From Rhabdornis inornatus (taxonomy: Eukaryota > Chordata > Aves > Passeriformes > Rhabdornithidae), in assembly GCA_013397075.1 (NCBI GenBank), contig VWZS01001987.1, positions 514,267 through 578,266 on the forward strand: a DNA stretch of 64,000 bases, read 5' to 3'. The translations under genes and the position numbers were made by a program. Positions 38,101 through 49,960 of the stretch are shown one piece after another. The notes under the pieces are model-generated. The model did no database searches. It was given only the letters and a program-made list of their open reading frames with translations, and was not told where the DNA came from. Positions within the stretch are counted from its first letter, which is position 1, and each line of letters starts with the position of its first letter.

Positions 38101-39650
38101 AGCAGCTGCTCTTAGAAAGCACAGTGGTGTCAAAGAAATAAATGCTTTTAGAGGTTCCCTGTTCATACCAGGTGTCATGGGCCATGCTGAGGTAAACATC
38201 AACATTTGTGATGGCATGGCACCATCAGACCTGATAAAACTCATTCCTATGGAGCCTTGTGTATCATAGAATGGTGGAGGCTACTAAATTATACCTCTTT
38301 CCCTGGAGCTTCTCTACATTGCAATTTTGATGGGACCATTCAGTCAGTGTGTTCTTTCCATTATTACCTTAATAAAAGAACACGAGATCATTATCTCCCA
38401 GCAACTCTGCTGACTCTGTAATAGTGGGTTGGGATGGCTCAGTGTGATGGGAAGTTGCTCTGGAAATCCTGCATGACCTTTCATGCTCCTGGTATAAACA
38501 CCCTCCCTGTTCACCTCTGTTTATGCTGATCACATCATACAGCAGCATTTGCACCAAAAAGAACAGCTAGGAAAAAAGAAAGGCACACAGAAATAAAGGA
38601 AGGAAAAGTGTGTTTCCATACATATAATTTTTTCCAAGGACAACAATCCTGAGAGTCAGAAACAGAGTGAAAAAGTACTTTTCTACTAAAATTTACAATA
38701 TCTATTCATCACAGCCCACCTGAAATAATTTCAGCTACATTTTTAACTGTAGGAGTCAGGTTAAAGTACTTTAGCTGGACTGGCTTTATTAGGAGCTTAT
38801 GAATTAAATTGAGAAAGAATGCTTTAGTGGAGGTTTTCTGGAACCAAAGAACTAGCTGCAATAAGCTTTCTTGGACTAAGCTGAATTATTAATGTTGATT
38901 ATATAAGAGTACCATTCACCTTTCAAATGCTGAGGGTAATTAAGAATCATTCAACAGAATAGCTGGGGAGAAATGACTCAAACAACTTTCTTATGCAGTT
39001 CCCTTGAAAGAAAAAGAAAATTAAAACCCTGAAAGAAAAGCTGATCTGCTAGTATGCATGCTTTCAGGAGATTTCAAAGACAAAAAAAAGAGAAGAAAAA
39101 AGAATTATTTTCTCACAAATTACATTTGTAGTTAAACATCCGCTTTTGAGATGGGATGTGTTTTCAGCACCACGACATTAGAAAGGAAATGGAGACATTG
39201 CTCTGAATGTTTAACGATACAATGAGCTGCTCTCTTTTAGTAAAATTTCATTTCACTACCATCATTCTGCTGAGAAAGATGTGTTGAATAATGCCAGAGA
39301 GCACCGGGCCAGCGCCACGGTATTACATCACCGCTATTAAATATTCTTCTTTGTGCATTCACGACATGCTCCCACACATTTGATGCATGAGAAGTGAAAA
39401 TGACAGCGAGCTAAAGCACCTCAGTGTTCCCTTCAGCATTAATCAAGCTTCCAGGATGTTAAATGCCTGCAGGGTTACATCCCTGACCCCGCCACAGCAG
39501 TGCCACCAAACTTTATCTCATGCAGGCAGCAGGTATCGCCGAGTGAGCACCTGAGGCGGGGCAGCTCGTGCAGTTCAGTCACGCACAGGGATGATTTTAG
39601 GTGTGCCCTCCTCCCAGACTACATTTCTTCTAATCTCTGAAGGATTAAAA
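35149..39650. other. Unique non-coding sequence; candidate conserved element in its right part
   Basis: No gene is recognised. The longest open frame is about 153 codons (36639-37100, +), without homologs I know. The stretch from about 38990 to 39590 differs from its surroundings in having repeated CpGs (five within 39305-39363, six within 39490-39583) and AT-rich transcription-factor-like motifs. Confidence 0.5.
38990..39590. other. Candidate conserved non-coding element (possible enhancer)
   Basis: CpG dinucleotides are scarce in most of the window, yet five fall in 59 bp (39305-39363) and six in 94 bp (39490-39583). They are interleaved with ATTAAATATTC and CATTTGATGCAT words. Retained CpGs without coding frames or repeat identity can mark constrained regulatory DNA. 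This is inference only; no target gene is visible. Confidence 0.3.
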
Positions 39651-39704
39651 AGGACAGCAATAGAATGTGTGGATTAAAGGACAGCAATAGAATGTGTGGA
39701 TTAA
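39651..39704. repeat. Tandem duplication, 27 bp x 2
   Basis: The 27-bp unit beginning AGGACAGCAATAGAATGTGT at 39651-39677 is repeated exactly at 39678-39704. Confidence 0.95.
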
Positions 39705-40465
39705 AGAACTGCTTGCCTCTAAAACTCCCAAATGAGCAGTGCCCCAAATAGAACAGAAACCAGGGCCTGACTCCATGCCTGCCACTGATGCTGAGCCTGC
39801 CTCACCCCACCACTGGAGCTGACAGTGCCAGCTGTGCTTGTTCCTGGGATGGGATGAGCCCCCAGAAGCCAGCCCCACAGCTTCTACTCACAGCCTTCCA
39901 TCTTCCTGTTTCTTCCCAGCCCCTGTGCCTTTCTCCCCTCAACACCCAACTATCCTTTCCCTTCAGATTAATCTCAGCTCAGCTGAGCCCCAACATCCTC
40001 CCTCTGGTTCCCAACATCTCGCTCCCTTCTCACTCCAGTCCCTTAACATCAGGAGAACACATTAAACAGCACCATGCAAACACTCAAGTCATCCCATTTA
40101 TGAAGAGAAACTGAAAGGAGTAAAACCTTTGAAGAACTTGGAGACAATATGCAGTGCCTTGCTTCCCTGTGCACCAGAGCGAATCTGTTGCCAAAAGCTA
40201 CTTTTAGCATGTTTCTCTGTTTCTTGGAATCAGTGTTTCACAACTGTTTCTGCTACTTTTCCTGACGTTTCTGTTCTCACTCTTTTCTCTCTCCTTCAAG
40301 CACACCCCAGACTTAAACCTAGCAAAGCCTTCTTCCTGGAAGGCAAGGTCTTTGGATTTGCTTCTGGTACCCTCCTGTGCATCTTTCTGCTTAGGGGCCT
40401 CTGCATCTGCCTCCTGCTACAGAAAGTTTGCAGCTAATTTCACCACAGGGCAAAGGCTGCCTCAC
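39705..40465. other. Unique non-coding sequence, no gene seen
   Basis: Pyrimidine-rich between about 39880 and 40040. Short open frames only (up to 108 codons); none is recognised. Confidence 0.6.
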
Positions 40466-40590
40466 CACAGAATCATTTAGATTGGACAGCATCTTTAAGA
40501 TCCTTGAATCACTGTTAACCCAGCACTGCCAAGTCCACCACTAAACCATGGCTCCAGGTGCTATACATTGGGGAATAGGTCTCCCAGATA
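40466..40590 (-). mobile_element. CR1 3' terminal fragment (short)
   Basis: The plus strand begins CAGAATCATTTAGATTGGAC and continues with CTTTAAGATCCTTGAATC, AACCCAGCACTGCCAAG and CCACTAAACCATGGCTCC. This is the same order as the start of the copy at 9742-10245. It is therefore the reverse complement of a CR1 3' UTR, severely 5'-truncated to about 125 bp. Confidence 0.88.
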
Positions 40591-42328
40591 CCTCTAGATT
40601 AAGGATACAGCAGTAATAGACAACCTGTAGGAGGCAAGGGAAGGAGAATTAAGGGAGGCTTGTTCCAGATTTTAAAGATTTTTAGGAAAATCTTTATTTA
40701 GATTTTTAAGGAAACTTTGTTTTAAGTTTTTTAATTTAGACATTCTTTAGGGAAAAGGAACAAGGTGCTATTTATTTGGACACTCTCCTGTTTCCCCTGC
40801 CTTGACAAAATTCTGCTTCTTCAGGCAATTGTTTCTGCCAGGAAAAACAGACCACTGAGCTCAGGGTCTTCAAGCAGGGTGAAACTTGACTGTGGCTGCT
40901 GTTGCTGCCAGTCATGCCTTGGCAGAAGGGTTACACACACAGAAACTGATCCCTCAGGACTTCATCTGCTGGCTCCCTCACCAGCACAACAGCCAGACAC
41001 ATAATACACACTTGCCATGTGATACTTTAACAAATCTTTTACTGTCTACATCTTCATAGGCTTCATCTCAGCCACCTGGGTTCATTTGTGTGAGACGGAC
41101 AAGTTACAAAGGCTCCCCTGCATCAAATGTATGATTTCTCTGCAAATCAGTGGGATCTGAGCAACATAACACTGTCCTTTTCCCTACAATACAAAGCAGG
41201 TATTCCTGTTTCCTTCACAGGACAAAAAAGCACACCTGCACTTACCAGGCTGATGTCACCCTATAGGGACAGACCAGATCTTGGGGCAAAAGCTTCAGTC
41301 ACACTGGAGAAACAGGCCTCATTCTATCCTGATTCAGGGATTCTTCCATGTCTTTAATGAGGCAAAATGGAAGCTGGTTTGAAAGGAGGGAGTTCAGGAG
41401 TGGTTTTGGGGAGCAGAAGCAGCAGCTTGTTTGTCAGATTTGAGGGAGGAGAAGGGTATTGCTTGTCCACAGAAAGAGCAAGCAAACAAACAAATGACCC
41501 AGTCTTTACTGCAGAAGATCACGTAGATGGCTAGGTTAATAAAAAGAAAGCACAAGGACAGGGCTCCACAGGGACACCTAGGCTGGCAGTCAGTGCTGGA
41601 GAGTCTGTCTGTCCTCTCTGCAGCCCAAACAGCCTTGAGGAGACATGCAACACACAGAAAGCAGCAGCTTGGTTATCAGCCAGTTACACCAGTCACACAC
41701 GGAAGCCAGAATATACATCTCAGCCTGAGCTCCTCGTTAACTCGAATTTGGTTGCAGGACCAAGGACATACAACCTACTTGTTGCTGCTGCTGCTCTCAT
41801 AGTGGTGTCCTTGTGATTTGATTAGCAGGTAATAAATAAGGGGACTTGCTAGGCAAGAACATGCATACGGGGAATAACTTCATGGTTGGTAACATCAGAG
41901 ATGGCTCTGCCAGGTAAGCAATGCCTTCACTGTGGAAGCTGACTGTAGACCATTTACTACAGACCAGGAAAAACATTTATGAGAAGTTCTCCCAGCCTTT
42001 ACAGCACAGGATTGCCTGCAGGGAGCAAGTTTCACTTTCCTTAGTGTGCCACACAAATTTATTGCCTTCCTCAGGGGGAACACTCAGGCTGATGGCATCA
42101 AGCAGAAGAAAAGGGATCAGGAGGGGCACAGCTCCAGGTGTGAGCTGAACCAGGGCAGGTTGGAAATCCTGTGCCCTGCTGTTATAAAACCAGCCTTCAA
42201 GCCCTTCACATCCTCCCCACCATGCATTGGAAATTGAAGCTGCGCAGGGGAAGGGTAATTTGAGCCCTTAATTCATCCATTTATCTTGTAAGCATTTTCC
42301 ACCACTTCATTTTAAAATGTTGCTCTAT
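40591..42328. other. Unique non-coding sequence, no gene seen
   Basis: A T-rich, repeated TTTTTAAG/AGATTTT texture occurs at 40670-40740. Otherwise this is unique sequence without recognisable genes. Confidence 0.6.
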
Positions 42329-42595
42329 ACAGAATCATAGGATCGTATCCTAGAATCATATTGTGGCTTGACTTGGAAAGGACCTTAACGTTCATCCATT
42401 TCCAACCCCTGCCATGGGCAAGGACACAACACTAGATCAGGTGCCTCAGAGCCCCATCCAACCTGGCCTTGAACACTTCCAGGGATGGGGCATCCACAAC
42501 TTCTCTGGGCAATCTATGGCAGTGCCTCACCACTTCACAGTACAGAACTAATACAGATGGGAACATTAATCTCTGGTCCTATCCACTCTCAAAAT
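42329..42595 (-). mobile_element. CR1 3' end fragment
   Basis: A reverse-oriented CR1. The plus strand opens with ACAGAATCATAGGATCG and TAGAATCATA (degenerate terminal octamers). It then shows the CTTGGAAAGGACCTTAACG block, CCCTGCCATGGGCAAGGACA, and the same GCCTTGAACACTTCCAGGGA and GGGGCATCCACAACTTCTCT words seen at 7247-7596. From about 42540 it is diverged and its left-truncation point is uncertain by some tens of bases. Confidence 0.92.
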
Positions 42596-45500
42596 ACTGT
42601 TGAAACCCCCCTTTTGGCCCCACACATTACAATGTGGTGAAGAGGAGTGCAGGGGGCAGCTCTGGGTACCATCCAGGCTCTGAGGGCTGAGGAAAAGCTG
42701 GAAGCCCTGGTGCCAGTTCCAGATGGCAGAAACAGGACTGCCTGAGACTGGGCTCCAAACAGCACATCCCTGTGATTTCTCTGCGGGTCAGCTTTTTTAC
42801 AAAGAGGATGAGGTAATCAGAGTGCCCATATTCACCTTGCCTAAGCACTCAGATAAGCCAGTTCGGAGTATGGGATATCCAATTTCTTGTTTTCCTGCAG
42901 AGGACACACACATATATCTGATCATGACCAGTATGCACATATAACTAGAACTGATCCAAACCTGTCTAAGCAGGCAAAACTTTACACTGCATTTGTACCA
43001 AGACTGTAGAAAAATATGATTGCACTTAGCAAAACATGTTAATCTGTTCCATTTTACCTTGGGCAGCCCAGTGGTATGTGTTTCATCTTGATAAGGAAAC
43101 CTTGATCTCATCTGGGACATTGCTTTTCTAATGTACCCCTAGTAATGATGATGACAAATCTAGTCAACAAATAATTGGCATTATTGGGTGAATGTAGCAC
43201 TTGATGTCCTTAGATCTTTCCACAGACAGACATAAATGCTGTAGATGAATCAGACTGCACTGATCATTCACAGTTCACGGTTACCCTTTTCAGGGTCAGT
43301 ACTTTTCCTGTTTTCAGCTCCTCCTTGCGTACAACCACGACATGTTCTAAAAATCAAGTGCTGGCTGTGAAACTTCCAAGTTGAAACTGTTTTCTCCTTC
43401 TCCCTTGCTAAAAAAAAATAGCCTCAGTGTTTCCACGGCTTGTTGCAAACTCTTTGTGACTCCTAGGAGATTAATGGTATCCAAATTCGTATATTTTTTG
43501 TTTTCCTTTTCCAAGTTGAGACATAGATTTGCCAAAGCACTCCTTCCCACAGAAGGTAAATCTGAAGTGTGAGCTATATGCTCCCAAGTGGTTATTAATA
43601 AATTTAATCAGCAATAATTGTCCAAAATAGATGCTTGCAAAGATCACATTACTTTTGGCTTCATCTCCCTGCCTAAGAATACTCTTTTATAACAGGCAGT
43701 TGCAGTGCAAATGACAGTGGTTTTCTATAGCTGCTGTCCAAGACATACCTGGTAAGTCAATGCTAGTGGTTAGGTGAGGGAATGCTCACATGCTTCGCAC
43801 CACTGGCTAATCGAATCTATGCATAATTGTCTCACTGCACGGATCTGCATCTCAGCAAGTAACAGCATGAATGCCAACACACTCTGTTCCCTCATGCACT
43901 CCCTCAGAATGGCTTTTGAGAAAGAGATTCTGATACCTTTGCAGGCAAGAGTGGATTTAGGCTTGTCCTCAAAGTAACTAAGAAAGTAAATGCACATCAA
44001 CATTCTCTCATTTATTTTGGCTGAGTTTGGGGAAAAAAAGATTTAAAGGCTTCTTGCTGGAGCATGGTGCCCTTGCCTCTACTCCCCCTACCCTGGCTCA
44101 GCCCTTTGGCTGAGTGCACCCTTGTGTATTGCAGCTTGTTCTGGGCATTCATATGAGATCTTTGCATTTCTGCCTGTACCTATTCCCACTCACTGTCTTT
44201 CTTCTCCCTTGTCTCCCAGTGAAGATTTCCCCCATTTAAGAAGAAAAGCATTAGAGAGAGATGCAAAGTGTCTGCTTCACAGCCCCATCACTTGGGAGTC
44301 AGTGACAAGCTGACCACAGCTGCTGCACCCCTTCATCTTCCAGAAGGTTTTGGGCTCTGATCTCCTCCCAGGAACAAATTGTGTTGATAGATTCTGATGC
44401 CCAAGCAGCTTTCCCATTTTCAATCACAGTCCCTGATGGCAAAGAAACCTCAGTGAACAAGAGCCAGGTAAGCAGCCAGGAAAAGGAGTGAAACAATTAA
44501 AGGAGATTATGGATAAAGAAGCCTGGATTAACTTGGCATGGTAGAAGATCACAAAGCTCCTGTTTAAGGGGAACCAGAGCTATTGCTCCCTTCTCCATCT
44601 TCATGGCATTTTATCTCCTGAAAATCGATGGGGAAAGTTAATCCTGGAAATATGAAACAGGTTCACTACAAAATGAAGAAGTTGCACTTGTCAGTGAAGC
44701 TTTGCAAGCAAGAAGAAACATTTATAATTCCTGAAAACCACGATGAAACATGGATCACCAGCCTGCAAAAAGTAAAAAGGAACAGAGTAACACACATTGT
44801 TCAAAGTGCAACCATATTTTTCCACAATTCCTCTGAGCAAAGGATGCATTGTTTGATTCCTGATTTCAGCATCTAAGGACCCCTGCAACCAAGAGCTTGA
44901 TCAGTCTGGAAGGAGAGCATTAAATAAGTATCTGCCTTCACCATCACAGTTACAAGACAGAAACCAAGTCATCTATTTTCTGCAGAAGAAATAAAGTATT
45001 ATCCACTATTGACTCCCACCTAGCTTTCAGAGCCTAAAATTAATAGGGAAATTTCCTGGAGTTTCAAAACTATTCCCATGGAAATTTGGGGCAGCTCAGA
45101 TACTTGAATTTCTTCTTTAATGAACATATTGGTTCAAATTCATGTCTCTGCATTAATTTACTCAGAAGATGACAGTGCCTTTCCCAGCACCTTTTCCCAT
45201 CCTCAATCTTCCAATGCAGCCCTCAAACTGTTTTTATCAAAACTTCTCCTCTTTTTATCCTGCTTCTCTGAGAAGCAGAAAGCACTAAAAGCAGAGTCTT
45301 GCTAACTTCCTTACATCACCTTGTTGACACGGTGACATTCTCAATAATTCCAATGAAACATTTGCCGGTGTGGATCCTTATAAAGATCCAACAAGTATGT
45401 GCTTCTGCTTACCAGCTCACTGGGAAGAGCTGATCCAACAGTTCCACACAAAAACCTGGTGGTCAATACCTGTTGTGTACCCTATCTGATTTCAAGATGG

Positions 45501-48500
45501 GGTTGTTGTCCCTCTGCCCAGATGAGTGAGACACCATTGAAATCATAAGTAGTCTGAGTAGGGTGACCTACCAAGAGCACTTGGCACAGTGTGAGCCTCC
45601 AAACATGGAATATTAAACCCCCGTTGGATTATGTGGGTGGTACAAAGCTTGCACAGGTTAAAGGAAAGTCTTGTTATCCTTTAAAACCCATCACTTGAGT
45701 AGGATCTGGAGCCCACAAGACAATCTCCGTGGAAGAACACCCATCAGTTGTCATTAGTGTTTCTGACAGCTTAACGGACACAGAAGTGACAGGCACTGAA
45801 TAAAAGCATTTCTAAATACACATCTTCTGCTTTAGTCAAGATTTATTGCAGAGATTATACATGATTGTTCCAGTTTTCCTTTAGAGAGCCATCACTACAA
45901 ATCAGCATCCAGGAGCCCCCTTCATACCCAATGTTTAGATTGCAAGAGTTAATAATTGAGTGAAATCATTTCTATATTTAAGAAGGGAGCATATAAATCT
46001 TCAGACAGATAGTGGACAGGGTGACTCACTGTGCTATTTCTCCTCCTTCCCTAACCCCTCTCTCTTCCTTTTCTTGGTTCATATATTTGGTTACTCACAG
46101 CCTATAGCTGGTGAAAGGAAAAAAGCCATGGAAAATAAGGGGATTTGCTCCTGTTTATCTTCCTCCGTTGGAGTAACAACTGCCTAAGTAAAAAACAAAG
46201 CTGAGGACTCAAAGGAGCCTGAATCCCAGCCTGTTTGGAGGGCATGACCCAGCTGAATCTTCAAATCTCTGTGCTGGAAGATGATTGCCAATGTACATCA
46301 GAAACAGGAGGAGGATGACCTTGTACCTTCAGAGTCTGCTTTCTCCCATGCCGCAGGAAAAAGTGCCTATAAATATAGTTTCAAAGAGTGCAACCTATTG
46401 GTTGTACAAGTTGTTTTCTGGGTACAGAGCCGTTCAGAGATGTCAGATATTCTTTTCTGTCTAAATCACATCTGCAATTTTATTTGCACCATAGTATGCT
46501 AGAGAAACATGAAAACATAGACACTCTTTAACAGAACTAACACATTAACATTTCTTTTCTTTGTTCTCGCCATATAAACTTCAAATAATTCTACAAAACA
46601 TTTAAGATGACCCATTAAGACAAAGAATGCAATTTACTTCGGTGAATTTTCAATAAGGCCTGGTCAATGGAACACAATATTAATGTTAACTTACATAAAA
46701 CACATTTTTCAATACTATTATAGACGACTGATTACATAATCACAACTATATGTCATCCCAAACTTATTCTTGATATCTGTCATTGGCCTGTTTTCTTGGG
46801 ATTCCAAACCTGGGCCATGCTGAAGACAATTTTATGTTTCAAGGATAAAATTCTTCTAATTGATATTCTCACTCAGGTCTGTTCAAAGCAGTGGAACAAT
46901 TACCTTCATATAAGAGTTGTGCTCACTGGCCATATCTCACCCCTACACTTTAGCTCAACACATTTTCCTTTCAATCCAGCTCTCATTCTAAAAGTGATAA
47001 ATTCACTTTTTATAGGGTGCTTATTAATTCAGCTGTGCTGTCTGAAATTGGTACGGTAATTTCTATTCTCTCTAAAATCTTCACCACAGTAAAAGATAGA
47101 GCAGTTCTGATTTTGGACTGTCATTGCCTGAACATATATTGGTAGGAAGAGTAAATGGATCATGAAGAACCATGTGTTAATTGTTTCAGAAATCAATATG
47201 CTCAACTTGAATATCCCAAAGCAAAGACTGTCCTTTGCTGTGTCAAGCCACAGATATTTTGTGCTCACTTGCTTTTTCCCCAGCTCTGAATATACCACAG
47301 ACTTATTGCCCTTCTATTCCATTTGTGGTTATGATCAGAGTGTCCTGAAAGCTTAGAGGCAATAAATATTGGGGTAAATGGACCCACTGGCACTGGAAGA
47401 GTTTGTGTATTAGTCTGAAAAATCAGCTACTTTAGCTCCAGACATGGGAATTAATTATTTTTAAATAGTGCTTTTTTTAACTGCAGGAGATGGAAAGCCT
47501 TACTTCTTCAGCCAGCTGTTACAGCATTCCCTGGGCAGTTCTGAACACAATACCTGCTGTGGGGGTTTTATTCCTGTTGTATTGTTCTTCTCCCCTGCAA
47601 AGGCACTTGCCATTTTAAGTTCAAGCAGAACAAAAGCAAATGCCAACATTTTGGGGCTCTGAAACAGCGTGTCCCCTTGTACCTTCACCAGAAGAGGTAA
47701 TTTTCACCAAAGTCAGTATGTAATGTGTGCCTGGTTTAAGACTCAGCCAGACACTGAATTAAAGTGACTCATTTTAAGTCACAATGGTATAATCAGCATC
47801 CTTGGGTTATTTCTTGCTCCTCCATGAAGGCCAAATGCTTTTTGCTTCCAAAGTCTGTGTCAGCTTTGAAACCATTTACTTTTCCAAGTCTTTCTTCACA
47901 GAACAATCTGCTAGACAAAAGCTCTTCATCAAAATAATCTCAGGAAAGCTGTTGGTCCCTTTGGTCACAGATGGCACATACTGCCAGCTCCAAGCATTTG
48001 CTTTGGAGGTCACATTACAGGACAGCTACTCAGGTATTGCTCCCCTCTCCTGGACACCAGGCTTTTGGATAACATTCATTTTGCTATTCTTCCAATGAAA
48101 TAATCAAGGCCATCTCCTGGAAGCGATGCACCTGCCCATGGCCACTGTAGGACATTAATATCATCTGGTTTCCTATGCTTGCCAGCTGGCCAGGAGGAGA
48201 TCATCTCGCTGCTGAAAGAAACCACAAAGTTCCGTGCTCCCCGCGGCGCACACGGCTCCTGTTCTGCCACGCTGTGTCCATAGCTACACCAAATCACTTC
48301 ATCACAGTGGGCAGCTGAGCAAATGACAGCCACCCCAGGGGCTTTGCCCGACAGCCGCTTCACTTGTGCACTTGACCAAATTACAAAGACTTCCTGGCCA
48401 TTACTGGGATGAGCCAAACCGAGGGCTCATATCAAATTATTTTAATCTACATGTACAGGAATAAAAACTATGTGATCCGCTGTTAAGCACAGGGGAACAT

Positions 48501-49738
48501 TTATCATGCCATAACTGTAAATGCCATGTTGGTTTTGTATCACTGTGCCTCTCATTATTGGAGCAAATGAGGCTTGGGTGACATCGGCTGCCACATTCCA
48601 GCTGCTTTTTGAAGCGCCTCCACCTGTTGTTTTGCCCTTCTTGGACCACAAGCAGTTACATTTAATGAATCCTTGTAATACCAGAGGAAGATCATTGTTG
48701 AACAGCTTCTGTCACACAGACAACGCTCTCAGGATTTACATAATTTTCACTCAACAGCTCCCAGGGTTGGGCTGAAAGAAGCCTGCCCTCCCCAGGGTTC
48801 CTGTGTGGCAACCAAAAATGAGTAAATAAATAGAAGAGGAAGAGAGACCCGGCTTTCTCAGAGTGCAAAATTATAGCAAGAATGCCTCCTGAATTACTCC
48901 ACCCTCTACCCTCAACTGGAAGAGGAAGAGCCGTGCTCTCTTCCTCCTCTACCCAAAACTGTTGCTCCCTCCCCTACCCGAAACATTTGCTCCACACTTC
49001 CTGGCTATAGCTCTCAGGAAAGCGCTTTCTGTCCTTGGAAGACAACCAGTGACCACAGGCATTGCCCCACAGGGTGTTAGATGCTGGCAGCACAGCCAGC
49101 CTGCCTTTCAGGTCACCACTCTCTGATGCAGAGCAGGATGGCACCTCCCTGGAGCTGATCTCTGCAGTATGTACAGGCACACAGCAACGGGCATCTCCCT
49201 CTATGTCACTTGTATGGGAACGTGTCAAGGACTCCTTGGCCAAAAGGATTTGTCTTCAAAGATACGGATCTTTAAAGATGAGGCACCACCTTTGGAGAAC
49301 AGCTAGAAAAAAAAAAAAGCTTTGCAACCTTTCATTATGTTTTACCCATTTCAGCCTCCATCTGCCCCAGCTGTAACATATTTCTGTTTCTCCTTCACCT
49401 CTCTGCCATCGTTTTGTTACCATGTCTGTCACTGCAGCTTTTGACAGATGCTGCTGCTATCTTCTTGCTGTAGAGTCCCATTAACTTCAACAATAACTTC
49501 AATAAATAATATATTTCCCTTAAGATGCTCAAAGGCCTGTCTTTGGTGATTTTCTTTTTTGCTTAAATTTGTCATTAGAATTTATTGCAAAACATCTGGA
49601 CATTCCCTCATCTCATTTTTTCCCTGCATGGTTCTGTTTTACTTTTACTTCACATCGTAGCTCTTCTGTACTTTTTATTTATTTATTTGCAACTTTGGTT
49701 AAATGTCTGTTTGGTTTTCCAACAAAACAAATGTCATA
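42596..49738. other. Unique non-coding sequence with a candidate conserved element at 48080-48770
   Basis: Seven kilobases without recognised genes or young transposons. AT-rich DNA dominates 46500-47060. The block at 48080-48770 is compositionally distinct (clustered CpGs). A 13-base poly-A-like run lies near 49306-49318. Open frames are at most about 113 codons. Confidence 0.55.
48080..48770. other. Candidate conserved non-coding element (possible enhancer)
   Basis: Five CpGs fall within 48242-48271 (CCGCGGCGCACACGG and the following CACGCTG), with more at 48207, 48233, 48349 and 48356. Motif words include CAGCTG E-boxes, a CATTCCA TEAD-type site near 48594 and ATTATTTTAAT. No open frame on either strand looks like a known protein. 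Regulatory function is inferred from composition alone. Confidence 0.3.
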
Positions 49739-49960
49739 AATTCATAGAAATATCAGCTGGAGGGGAATTTTGGTGGTCTCTAACCCAGCCCAACAACTGA
49801 AGCAGCACTAACACCAGCTCTAGAGCAGGCCACCCACAACTTTGTCCAGTCATGCCATGAAAACATCTCCAGAGGCTTTCCATGTGATCTTGGCTAATGA
49901 GGTGCAGTGCTGCACATCCCTTCTGGCCTTCTCATCCCTCTGTGGGGGGAAAAGATACTC
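49739..49960 (-). mobile_element. Old, diverged CR1 3' end fragment
   Basis: The plus strand starts AATTCATAGAAATATCAGCT with GGTGGTCTCTAACCCAGCCC. It later reads GAGCAGGCCACCC, ACTTTGTCCAGTCATGCC and GAAAACATCTCCAGAGG, which follow the order of a reverse-complemented CR1 3' region. Divergence and small indels are greater than in the other copies, so the right boundary is approximate. Confidence 0.75.

Noticed and set aside
40266..40437. Pyrimidine tract plus AG followed by an open frame, resembling an exon
   Set aside because: No donor in a convincing position and no protein similarity; such acceptor-like sites are common by chance.
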